Part shown: positions 35,583 to 43,231 of the stretch, one piece after another
Numbering within the stretch: position 1 is the stretch's first letter
Layout of the letters: every line of letters begins with the position of its first letter
NCBI GenBank assembly: GCA_035697325.1
Contig: DASSDB010000002.1
Span: 155,232-219,231 of the forward strand
Direction of reading: 5' to 3'
Length of the DNA: 64,000 nt
DNA from: Candidatus Saccharimonadales bacterium
GTDB taxonomy: Bacteria > Patescibacteriota > Saccharimonadia > Saccharimonadales > Saccharimonadaceae
Program-made: the position numbers and the translations under genes
Notes under the pieces: model-generated
Told to the model about the DNA's origin: nothing
Databases searched by the model: none
What the model saw: only the letters and a program-made list of their open reading frames with translations

Positions 35583-36704
35583 TTAGCGAATCTGGTCGCC
35601 GACTATTTTGCGGATTTTAGTGATAAAGAGGCCTTTGTCGAACCGCTTTGCCTTACGCCGTAGCGTACCGGGGAGGAAGGTGGTTTGCTCGGCCTCTATG
35701 ATTGCCTGTGTAATCGCCTCGACAGTTTGCTCCTGAAAAAGTATGCCGCTAACTCCATCTTCTACGATATCAAGTGCGCCTGCTTTGCCGTATGTGATTA
35801 CGGGGGCTCCTGCGGCAAGCGCTTCAACTTGCACAATTCCAAAATCTTCCTCGGCGGCATATATCCAGCCCCTGGCGTGATTCAATGCTTTCTCAAGCTC
35901 GGCATCCGACGCATCACCGAATCTATCGGTATAAAAACTTACAGTTGGCCCGGCAATAGCAACAAGTTCGTCATGAGCAGGACCTTTGCCAAAAACTTTA
36001 AGCGGTACGCCAAGTTTTGTGCAGGCAGTAACCACCAGATCATATCTTTTATAAGGCAGTTGGCGCCCCATCGTCATGTAGTAATTGGCACGCTCACGAG
36101 CCGGCTCAAATCGATCAATATCGACAGGCGGGTGTATGACCGTAGAGGACTTGCCGTAGTATTCTTTTATTCGTTTTTGCGTTTCGGTTGAATTAGCAAT
36201 GAATATATCCACCTTTTGCGCTGCTTCATAATCAAGCTTTCGCTGGTGGGGTACAAGCAGGGGAATGAGGAGGCGAATAATCGGGTCTAGCCTTCCAAAT
36301 CCCGGATTTTTTCTGTACTCATCGTAGTGGCTCCAGTAGTAGCGTGCAGGCGTATGGCAATACGAGATAAGAACCTGATTATCACGGGTTTTTCTTACTT
36401 GGTTAGCATTAAGGTAGGAGCTGGTAATGATAATATCGAATTCATTTAAATCCAAATCGCGAAATGCTTTCACTTGAAGTGTCGGAAAAAGCTTGTACAT
36501 TTTGCGAAGGGGTTTGGGTATTTTTTGTAGCCACGTAGTACGAATATCAAGTTTTTTAAACTCCGGCAGCACCCGCTCTTCGTCGTATATTGCCGTATAA
36601 ATTGGCGCATCTGGAAATGTCTTATGTAGCTCATACACGACACGCTCGGCACCGCCCATAACTGTTAGAAATTCACATACGATTGCGATTTTTGGCTGCT
36701 TCAT
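35583..36704 (-). CDS. GT4-type glycosyltransferase
   Basis: The 373 residues begin IAIVCEFLTVMGGAERVVYELH, the glycine motif of the acceptor domain. It then has YCHTPARYYW, NSTETQKRIKEYYGKSSTVIHPPVD, YYMTMGRQLPYKRYDLVVTA and AEEDFGIVQVEALAAGAPVITYGKAGALDIVEDG, the GT4 donor block with E-x7-E. Such enzymes often add mannose or similar sugars after the priming transferase. The ATG at 36704 lies 3 bp after the stop of the priming glycosylphosphotransferase; TTG 36707 is an alternative. Confidence 0.9.
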   Translation of the reverse strand: MKQPKIAIVCEFLTVMGGAERVVYELHKTFPDAPIYTAIYDEERVLPEFKKLDIRTTWLQKIPKPLRKMYKLFPTLQVKAFRDLDLNEFDIIITSSYLNANQVRKTRDNQVLISYCHTPARYYWSHYDEYRKNPGFGRLDPIIRLLIPLLVPHQRKLDYEAAQKVDIFIANSTETQKRIKEYYGKSSTVIHPPVDIDRFEPARERANYYMTMGRQLPYKRYDLVVTACTKLGVPLKVFGKGPAHDELVAIAGPTVSFYTDRFGDASDAELEKALNHARGWIYAAEEDFGIVQVEALAAGAPVITYGKAGALDIVEDGVSGILFQEQTVEAITQAIIEAEQTTFLPGTLRRKAKRFDKGLFITKIRKIVGDQIR

Positions 36705-36707
36705 CAA

Positions 36708-38144
36708 CTACTTAGCCCCCCGTTTGCGCAGCACTACGGCGATCGTTTTGAAGAGGATTTTAATGTCCAGCCAAAAGCTCCAGTTTTGAGCATAAAACAG
36801 CTCCAACTCAATCCTTTCATCAAATGATAAATTACTTCGGCCAGAAACTTGCCAAAGCCCCGTAACCCCGGATTTTACGCTATGAAGCAATGCGGTACGG
36901 CTTGGGGAAAACTTGGCTTCCTGTGGCAAGATCGGGCGTGGTCCTACAAGACTAAGATCACCCCGAACCACGTTGAATATCTGAGGTAGTTCATCGAGCG
37001 ACGTTCGCCTGAGGAAGTTTCCAAACCACGTTACCCGAGGGTCATTCTCAACTTTGCGATTCTTTTCGTACTCGCGTGCAAGGTCGTCGCGTCCCATTTC
37101 ACGAAATTCCACAGCGGCGTCACGCTTGCCGTATTTTGCGCTCATACTACGGAACTTAATTAGGTTCACGGGTTCCGAAAACTTACTGAGTCGTTTACTG
37201 ATATAAAAAACCGGGCCCGGGCTCAAAATAAGCTGTAAAAGTATAAGTATAAGGAAGACAGGTGAAAGTATAATAACAAGGAGCAGTGATGCAATAGTGT
37301 CAAAAATTTGCTTGGCTATTGCGCCCCAACCAATGAGCGGTGTTTGGCTCACGGATATCATCGGATAGCCAAGAAAAACATCAACCGTATTTTTACCGGC
37401 ATAAAACTCGGCCTCGCCCGGGATAAAACTATAACTGATGTGATGGACTTGCGCTGCTCCCAAAATCCGCTGATTGCGATCAGCCGAATCATAAAGGTCC
37501 GTCTGAATAATGGTTGTAATAGAGAGTTCTTCAATCTTTTTCAGGGCAGCGTCAATAGAGGTGAAGTGTTTCACCTCAAGCCCTGGCGGAATGGCTTTTT
37601 TAGGACCTGCGATAGCAACAACTTTATAGCCGCTTTTGTAGGTATTTGAAAGTTCGTCGGCAATATCGCGCGTCGCGTCAGAATTTCCCACGATAAGTAC
37701 CCGGCTAATGCCACGGCCGAAGTAAAAAAGAAGGCTGCGGGTAATTCTGAGGACCTCACGCTCAAGTACAAGGAGCAAGAACGAGGCAAGTAACGCATAA
37801 GCGGCAACAAGGCGGGCAGGAAAAAGATGCTGGCCGGTTATGTATTCCCAGCCAATAACCAGCAAAATACCAATAAAGGCGCCTATGGCGATCTTACTCC
37901 ATTCGACCAACCGACGATTATAAACGGTCGCCTGGTACAAACCAAGCGATGCGAAGATGATAATCCAAAAGGGAGCAAGCAGAGCGAATGTGGTAAAGAA
38001 TTGCTGAGCATATACCTGACTAACAAGGGGTCTCTGGTCGAAGTGAACACGAAGAATATAAGCAGCACTAAACGCTAACAATAGCACAATAAAATCAGCA
38101 ATGATTAAGACAAGACTATAGAATTTAGTATTTTTCGACGGCAT
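36708..38144 (-). CDS. Polyprenyl glycosylphosphotransferase, initiating sugar-1-phosphate transferase
   Basis: This enzyme probably starts glycan assembly by moving a sugar phosphate from a UDP-sugar to undecaprenyl phosphate. The 478 residues have four or five N-terminal helices (about 10-135) and a Rossmann-like middle domain (VLIVGNSDATRDIADEL). The C-terminal bacterial sugar transferase domain has one membrane helix then LIKFRSMSAKYG, DPRVTWFGNFLRRTSLDELPQIFNVVRGDLSLVGPRP and KSGVTGLWQVSGRSNL, the WbaP/WcaJ/PglC core. An extended -10 lies 11 nt before ATG. The downstream GT4 probably adds the second sugar. Confidence 0.93.
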   Translation of the reverse strand: MPSKNTKFYSLVLIIADFIVLLLAFSAAYILRVHFDQRPLVSQVYAQQFFTTFALLAPFWIIIFASLGLYQATVYNRRLVEWSKIAIGAFIGILLVIGWEYITGQHLFPARLVAAYALLASFLLLVLEREVLRITRSLLFYFGRGISRVLIVGNSDATRDIADELSNTYKSGYKVVAIAGPKKAIPPGLEVKHFTSIDAALKKIEELSITTIIQTDLYDSADRNQRILGAAQVHHISYSFIPGEAEFYAGKNTVDVFLGYPMISVSQTPLIGWGAIAKQIFDTIASLLLVIILSPVFLILILLQLILSPGPVFYISKRLSKFSEPVNLIKFRSMSAKYGKRDAAVEFREMGRDDLAREYEKNRKVENDPRVTWFGNFLRRTSLDELPQIFNVVRGDLSLVGPRPILPQEAKFSPSRTALLHSVKSGVTGLWQVSGRSNLSFDERIELELFYAQNWSFWLDIKILFKTIAVVLRKRGAK

Positions 38145-38155
38145 TCTTGGCTGTT

Positions 38156-38179
38156 ATTATAGCATTTTTTCGCTACACT
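38156..38179. promoter_or_regulatory. Divergent leaderless-type promoters for the glycosylphosphotransferase (minus) and O-antigen-ligase-like gene (plus)
   Basis: The minus strand has TGCTATAAT ending at 38156, 11 nt before ATG 38144. The plus strand has TACACT at 38174-38179, 8 nt before ATG 38188. The 43-bp gap holds no Shine-Dalgarno sequence for either gene. Confidence 0.5.
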
Positions 38180-38187
38180 AATAGGTA

Positions 38188-39492
38188 ATGAAGGTATCAC
38201 GGCTCGAGCAAGTATCCATCATCACCTTACTTGTTATATTTTTGGGTATTGTGTTTCATGCACCGTTAAGTGTGGGTATCAGTCAGTTGCTTCCTGGGTA
38301 TGATCTGCTGATCAAATCATGGAAAGAGATTTTGATGGTGCTGCTTATTCCAGCCGCATGTATCGTTGTGACTAAAAGGCATATGTGGAACGAGCTTGCA
38401 AGGGATTGGATTTTCCGACTCATCGTTGTCTACGGAGTGTTACATATTATTTTGGTTGGCTTACTTTGGCGGGGGACTGCCTCGACGCTTGCCGGACTTG
38501 CCATAGACCTTCGGTATGTACTTTTCTTCGGACTCGTATATGTATTTGTGCGCGCTGTCCCTTCCTCAAGGAGGTCGCTTATTATGGCTGCTAGTATTGG
38601 TGCGGCAGTGGTGGTTGGGTTTGCGACGCTTCAGCTGTTTCTGCCACCGGATATCCTCACGCATATTGGCTACAGCAAAGACACGATCGCGCCGTACCTT
38701 ACCGTAGATAAAAACCCTAACTATATACGGGTAAATAGTACGCTTCGTGGGCCGAACCCTCTTGGTGCTTATGCGGGTATGGTGCTTGGATTTCTAACAG
38801 CCCTCCTTGCCAAGGGACGGCTTCAGCTAAAGAGACGCAGCACACTTATTACGTCAGTCGTTTTTGGAATATGTTCCGTTGTCGCCTTATGGATCAGCTA
38901 CTCCAGAAGTGCGCTTGTGGCAAGTATCGTCACTGTTCTATCTGTTGTGCTAATAGCAACATTTACACGAATTTCTAAAAGAGCCTGGGTTGCGGCAGGA
39001 GCTATCATTATTGTGCTTGCAGGCGGATTAATTGCCGCACGTAACACAAACTTCGTTTCAAACGTTATTTTGCATGAAAATCCTGATGGAGGCAGTAGCA
39101 TCAGCTCTAACGATGGGCATATTGAATCATTACAATATGGTACAGGTCAGCTTGTGAAGCAGCCGCTAGGCGGTGGCATTGGCAGTACTGGTTCCGCCTC
39201 GCTTTTAAGTGAAAAACCACTTATCGTTGAAAATCAGTACTTGTTCATTGGTCATGAAGTAGGATGGATCGGCCTTGGCCTTTTTGTTGCTCTCTTTGTA
39301 GTGATTATGAAAAGATTATGGCGATATCGGGCGGACTGGTTGGCACTTGGTGCATTTGCAAGTGGTATCGGCCTCTCGATCATAGGAATACTTTTGCCGG
39401 TGTGGGCCGATGATACAGTTTCTATTATTTGGTGGGGAATCGCAGCGATAGCAATCGTGGGAGGTAGCCATGTCAAGCGTACGAGCAACTAA
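38188..39492 (+). CDS. O-antigen ligase/polymerase-like membrane protein (Wzy/WaaL family)
   Basis: The 434-residue protein has about 11-12 hydrophobic helices and the large extracytoplasmic loop near residues 290-350 typical of O-antigen ligase-like proteins. The motif RGPNPLGAYAGMVLGFL and the loop with SNDGHIESLQYG and GGGIGSTGSAS correspond to the family's conserved R/H positions. In a cell without lipid A it may polymerise repeats or attach glycan to the wall or to a glycoprotein. Its 3' end overlaps the LexA-like gene by 23 bp. Confidence 0.85.
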   Translation: MKVSRLEQVSIITLLVIFLGIVFHAPLSVGISQLLPGYDLLIKSWKEILMVLLIPAACIVVTKRHMWNELARDWIFRLIVVYGVLHIILVGLLWRGTASTLAGLAIDLRYVLFFGLVYVFVRAVPSSRRSLIMAASIGAAVVVGFATLQLFLPPDILTHIGYSKDTIAPYLTVDKNPNYIRVNSTLRGPNPLGAYAGMVLGFLTALLAKGRLQLKRRSTLITSVVFGICSVVALWISYSRSALVASIVTVLSVVLIATFTRISKRAWVAAGAIIIVLAGGLIAARNTNFVSNVILHENPDGGSSISSNDGHIESLQYGTGQLVKQPLGGGIGSTGSASLLSEKPLIVENQYLFIGHEVGWIGLGLFVALFVVIMKRLWRYRADWLALGAFASGIGLSIIGILLPVWADDTVSIIWWGIAAIAIVGGSHVKRTSN

Positions 39493-39835
39493 AAAACAAC
39501 GTGAGCTTCTTGCGTTCATTACTAATTTTATTCGCGAACAAGGTTATGGGCCAAGCTACCGCGAGATTATGCGAGCGCTTGATTACAAGTCGGTGTCAAC
39601 GGTCGCTATTCATGTCGATGGCCTGATTTCTCACGGGCTGCTTCGTAAGACTGACCACTCGGCTCGATCGCTTGAGATTGTCAATCAAACACCAAACCAA
39701 CCGGATAACGATCATTTAAAGTGGCTCAAGCGTGAACTGAAAAAACGCGAGACCGATCAATCGACATACGGTCAAAAAGAGGCGGCTGTATTAAAACAAG
39801 CTGTCGAAATTCTAGAGCGGGCCTCTGCGAGCTAG
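39470..39835 (+). CDS. LexA-type winged-helix DNA-binding protein lacking the protease domain
   Basis: The 121-residue product has the LexA N-terminal domain (about 5-70): TKKQRELLAFITNFIREQGYGPSYREIMRALDYKSVSTVAIHVDGL, which I give only as positions 7-52 with key motif GPSYREI. The GLLRKTDHSARSLEI wing then follows. The S24 autoprotease part, with its Ala-Gly cleavage site and Ser/Lys dyad, is absent; instead a charged helical tail (about 80-118) could dimerise. It may repress without RecA-dependent self-cleavage. GGGAGG precedes ATG by 5-6 nt. It is followed 34 bp later by the ATP-citrate lyase genes. Confidence 0.85.
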   Translation: MSSVRATKKQRELLAFITNFIREQGYGPSYREIMRALDYKSVSTVAIHVDGLISHGLLRKTDHSARSLEIVNQTPNQPDNDHLKWLKRELKKRETDQSTYGQKEAAVLKQAVEILERASAS

Positions 39836-39869
39836 TGGTATACTAAGAGAAGAAAAAAGGAAATTACTA

Positions 39870-41054
39870 GTGCCCCGTCGTAAACTTTCTGAATACCGCG
39901 CCAAACAAATCATTACCAAAGCTTTAGGAATACCTTATGAGGGGTGGCCAATTCACTTACCTTCCAGGGATAGGGATAGTGCAAAAATACCTCAGGATGA
40001 TCGTCGATATGTAATAAAAGTCGATCAAGCTATCAAAGGCCGCTTTAAAAAGGGGCTTGTAATTCTGGATGTCAAACGAAATGCTATTGCAACAAGTATC
40101 AAAAAGTTGGCTGGAAGCGGCTATGAGTATTTTATTGTTGAACCGTTTGTGACGCATGAGAGCGGCGCTGAACGATACATTTCGATGGCCCAGACCCGAG
40201 AGGGCGCAACACTTTCGTACAGTGATAAAGGCGGTGTGGATATCGAATCTAACCCTGGCAGCGTAACGACTGTGAAATTAGACAACGTGCTTAATTACCA
40301 AGCGCTTTCGAGAGAAACGGCGATTGAGGAGACGGCACTTCGCGCACTTATCGGCGTTTTTACCGCACCCGATAATCATCTTACCTTTATGGAGATTAAT
40401 CCCTATTTTGTAGCGGACGGCACTATTACAGTTCTCGATAGTGCGATCGAAGTGGATGATGCTGGTCAGTATTTTACAACAACGTGGAAGGGCGAGGACA
40501 TCCGTGACTCGGCTATTCTGACCAAACAGGAGCAGGTTATACACGAGCTCGACAAGAAGTCCGCTTCTTCTTTTAGCCTTAGTGTGCTTAATCCCAATGG
40601 CGCTATCTTTTTGCTTCTTTCTGGGGGCGGCGCAAGCGTTGCGATTGCCGACGAAGTCTATAATAAAGGTCTAGGGAAAATGCTTGCCAATTACGGCGAA
40701 TATAGCGGTAACCCGCCACTTCACGAGGCGTATAAATATGCGTCACAGGTACTTGATCTTATCATTGCGTCGCGTGCTCCTAAAAAAATTCTTTTTATCG
40801 GCGGAGCAGTAGCTAACTTTACAGATGTTGCGGCAACCTTTGCCGGGGTGATTAATGCGCTGAACGAAAAAGCAAAACAGCTCCAAAAACAGAACCTAAC
40901 GGTTTACGTGCGTCGCGGCGGGCCAAACCAAGAAGAAGGTTTGAAAAACATGACCGCATGCCTGAAATCTTTAGGGATTTATGGTGGCGTCTACGACCCT
41001 TCCACGAGCATTCCTGATGCGCTAGATAAGGCATTAAAGGAGTTCACGTCATGA
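39870..41054 (+). CDS. ATP-citrate lyase, ATP-grasp/citrate-binding subunit (small subunit)
   Basis: This is one of two subunits of the enzyme that converts citrate + ATP + CoA to acetyl-CoA, oxaloacetate, ADP and phosphate. The 394 residues from GTG align by eye along their length with the N-terminal third of animal ACLY and plant ACLA. The ATP-grasp part (about 1-240) includes FIVEPFVTHESGAERYI, GGVDIESNPG and LTFMEINPYFV. The citrate domain (about 245-394) contains LSGGGASVAIADEV, MLANYGEYSGNPP, GGAVANFTDVAATF and VRRGGPNQEEGL. The AAGGA site is about 8 nt upstream. It overlaps the next gene by 4 bp. A TATACT lies near 39838. Confidence 0.93.
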   Translation: MPRRKLSEYRAKQIITKALGIPYEGWPIHLPSRDRDSAKIPQDDRRYVIKVDQAIKGRFKKGLVILDVKRNAIATSIKKLAGSGYEYFIVEPFVTHESGAERYISMAQTREGATLSYSDKGGVDIESNPGSVTTVKLDNVLNYQALSRETAIEETALRALIGVFTAPDNHLTFMEINPYFVADGTITVLDSAIEVDDAGQYFTTTWKGEDIRDSAILTKQEQVIHELDKKSASSFSLSVLNPNGAIFLLLSGGGASVAIADEVYNKGLGKMLANYGEYSGNPPLHEAYKYASQVLDLIIASRAPKKILFIGGAVANFTDVAATFAGVINALNEKAKQLQKQNLTVYVRRGGPNQEEGLKNMTACLKSLGIYGGVYDPSTSIPDALDKALKEFTS

Positions 41055-42823
41055 TCACGATTGCCAAACTTCGCTCAATGAAAAACATCCAAGTAATTAG
41101 CTTGGGTTCTCATGCTGGTATCATTCAGTCGATCCTCGACCACGATTATTTAGTAGGAAAGAAAAGGCCAAGTATTACGACCATCGTGGCAAATGGCCGC
41201 AAACAGGAGCGTTATTTTTGGGGTGAGAGCGAAATCATCATTCCGGTTGTTCCAAATCTTGAAAAATTATCACAAGAAGAGCGCGACGCATGTCAGGCCA
41301 TCGTGAATTTTCAGTCGGCTCGCCGCGTGCTTTCGTCGATCGAGCAGGCGCTTGAGGTGCTGCCTAATGTAAAAGTTGCGACTATTTTTGCCGAGCAAAC
41401 ACCCGAGCGTCACTCGCTTGAGCTACTTAATTTAGCAAAATCTCGTGATGTGCTTTTAGTCGGTCCATCATCAGTAGGCTTGTTAGTACCGGGTGTCATG
41501 AAACTAGGTGCTATCGGCGGCACACAACACGCACGCATTACCGATGCAGGCATTATTACCGCAGGGGATACGGCTGTAGTATCAACATCCGGTGGAATTG
41601 TAAATGAACTCATTCATACTGTTACCTCGTCCGGGCTCGGCGTTTCATTTGCCCTGGCCCTTGGGGGTGATCGCTATCCGCTTACTAGCCCAGCTGAGGC
41701 GATGCTGCTGGCAGAAGCCGATCCGGCTACCAAGCGCATCGTGTATTTTGGCGAATTAGGCGGCGATGATGAATATAAAATTGCTGAATTGCAGCGTGCT
41801 GGCAAGCTAAAGAAAGATATTGTGGCATATATCGCCGGAAGCGTCGCGGAGCTGTTTGAGACACCGCCGCAATTCGGTCACGCTAAAGCACTTGCGGGCA
41901 ACCAAGACGAATCTGCCAGTGCGAAGAAGGCAATTTTGAAAAAAAGCGGAACCATCGTTTGTAATTCATTTGGCGATGTAGCAAAGAATCTTCGAAAATA
42001 TGGTGGCAGATTCGAGCCCTCGGAGCAAACAATCGGCCCGCGACGTCGGAGCCTTATCGTCAGCCATATTTCTGGAGATAGAAGTGGCGAAACGCAGCTA
42101 CTAGGCGACGCGCTTCTTGCAACGATCGAATCGCAAAGTATTGCCTCATTGGTCCTTTCGCTGCTGCTTGGTCAACACGTCCAATCAAAACGCGCCATCG
42201 AATTTACCGATTATGTTCTGCGCCTACTCGTCGACCACGGTCCGTATGTTTCTGGGGCAGTCAATACGATCGTAGCCGCCCGAGCAGGCAAGGACTTGGT
42301 CTCGAGCCTGTCGGCAGGTCTGCTTACTATCGGTCCTCGCTTCGGTGGCGCCATCAATGCGGCTGCGGGTAACTGGCTCGATGGTGTGAAAAACGAAAAA
42401 ACCGCTGCCGAATTTACAGAGAGCTTTGCTCGCATCGGCCAGGCTATTCCGGGTATCGGTCACAAAAAATACCGAATTGATTCGCCCGATCCTCGTGTGA
42501 GTGCGCTTCGGAAATTTGCCAAAAATAAGAATAGTGACCGTTACCTTGTATTTGCCCTCTCGGTTGCGGATGTGACGACGGCAAAAAAAGACAATCTTAT
42601 CCTTAACGTCGATGGGGTTATTGCGGCCATCATGCTCGATATCCTAGAGTCAGAACTTGGCTACACCGAGCAGCAACTTAGTACACTTGTCGATATCGAG
42701 TTCTTCAACGCACTCTTTGTATTGAGTCGCTCAGTCGGATTCACCTCGCATTATCTTGATCAACGTCGTCACGACGAAGGCCTGCTCAGGCTCTCATCCG
42801 ACGATGTCCGCTACATAGGATAG
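41051..42823 (+). CDS. ATP-citrate lyase, CoA-ligase/citryl-CoA lyase subunit (large subunit)
   Basis: The 590 residues combine a CoA-ligase domain (about 10-320) and a citrate-synthase-like lyase domain (about 330-590), matching plant ACLB and the C-terminal part of ACLY. Key blocks are VSTSGGIVNEL, LALGGDRYP, FGELGGDDEYKI, QFGHAKALAGNQDESASAKK (catalytic phospho-histidine), HGPYVSGAVNTIVAARAGKD, GLLTIGPRFGGAINAAA, GIGHKKYRIDSPDPRV (active-site His and Asp), NLILNVDGVIAAIMLDIL and SVGFTSHYLDQRRHDEGL. All catalytic positions I can check are kept. It overlaps the small subunit by 4 bp, so the two are coupled. tRNA-Asn follows after 48 bp. Confidence 0.94.
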   Translation: MITIAKLRSMKNIQVISLGSHAGIIQSILDHDYLVGKKRPSITTIVANGRKQERYFWGESEIIIPVVPNLEKLSQEERDACQAIVNFQSARRVLSSIEQALEVLPNVKVATIFAEQTPERHSLELLNLAKSRDVLLVGPSSVGLLVPGVMKLGAIGGTQHARITDAGIITAGDTAVVSTSGGIVNELIHTVTSSGLGVSFALALGGDRYPLTSPAEAMLLAEADPATKRIVYFGELGGDDEYKIAELQRAGKLKKDIVAYIAGSVAELFETPPQFGHAKALAGNQDESASAKKAILKKSGTIVCNSFGDVAKNLRKYGGRFEPSEQTIGPRRRSLIVSHISGDRSGETQLLGDALLATIESQSIASLVLSLLLGQHVQSKRAIEFTDYVLRLLVDHGPYVSGAVNTIVAARAGKDLVSSLSAGLLTIGPRFGGAINAAAGNWLDGVKNEKTAAEFTESFARIGQAIPGIGHKKYRIDSPDPRVSALRKFAKNKNSDRYLVFALSVADVTTAKKDNLILNVDGVIAAIMLDILESELGYTEQQLSTLVDIEFFNALFVLSRSVGFTSHYLDQRRHDEGLLRLSSDDVRYIG

Positions 42824-42830
42824 TTCTCTC

Positions 42831-42860
42831 TTGACCAAATAGCAGTTTTACCCGTATAAT
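42831..42860 (+). promoter_or_regulatory. Promoter of tRNA-Asn
   Basis: TTGACC at 42831-42836 and TATAAT at 42855-42860, spacer 18 bp, with the tRNA 12 nt downstream. This is the best consensus promoter in the window. Confidence 0.8.
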
Positions 42861-42871
42861 ACCCTAAGTAT

Positions 42872-42946
42872 TCCGGCGTAGCTCAGTGGTAGAGCGGTTG
42901 GCTGTTAACCAATAGGTCACTGGTTCGAGCCCAGTCGCCGGAGCCA
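42872..42946 (+). tRNA. tRNA-Asn (GTT)
   Basis: A 75-nt cloverleaf with encoded CCA. The acceptor stem TCCGGCG pairs with CGCCGGA. The D-arm is GCTCAGTGGTAGAGC. The anticodon stem GTTGG/CCAAT carries loop CTGTTAA with anticodon GTT at 42904-42906. The T-arm is CTGGTTCGAGCCCAG. It stands alone between the ATP-citrate lyase genes and a restriction-modification island. Confidence 0.97.
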
Positions 42947-42958
42947 TGAAATTATTTG

Positions 42959-42995
42959 AAAGAACCATCCCGTAGAGGATGGCTTCTTTTGTTTT
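42959..42995 (+). terminator. Rho-independent terminator after tRNA-Asn
   Basis: CCATCC-CGTAGA-GGATGG stem-loop, extended by AGAA/TTCT with one bulge, followed by TTTTGTTTTG. Confidence 0.75.
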
Positions 42996-43066
42996 GTGCT
43001 TCAGTTAATGCTCATGTGTATCTCTAAACTTCCACGTTCTGATGAGTTATTATACAATAATGCTAT

Positions 43067-43231
43067 ATGGCGGGTGATGAACTCCCTGAATATCTCACGC
43101 TAAAGCGAAGAGCTGAAAAAGTACGATCGAATACTCTCTGTATCCGGGGGCGGGATCTCGTGAGGCTATAAGAGCGATATTGGTGTAAGGTTATAAAAAT
43201 TCTGAATCTGGCAAATGGGGATATTATGAGT
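43067..43231 (+). pseudogene. Possible decayed HTH (MerR/excisionase-like) gene
   Basis: An ATG at 43067, 8 nt after TACAAT (43053-43058), opens a 34-codon frame MAGDELPEYLTLKRRAEKVR followed by SNTL, ending at 43171. The first 24 residues resemble the start of HTH_17/excisionase proteins (xLPEYLTLKEAAEKVRSNTRT). The expected continuation appears in another frame from about 43138: LYPGAGSREAIRAILV, a stop at 43186-43188, then GYKNSESGKW up to the mod start. One frameshift and one stop would thus separate the parts. This is a pattern-level call; it might also be a short real ORF. Confidence 0.35.
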
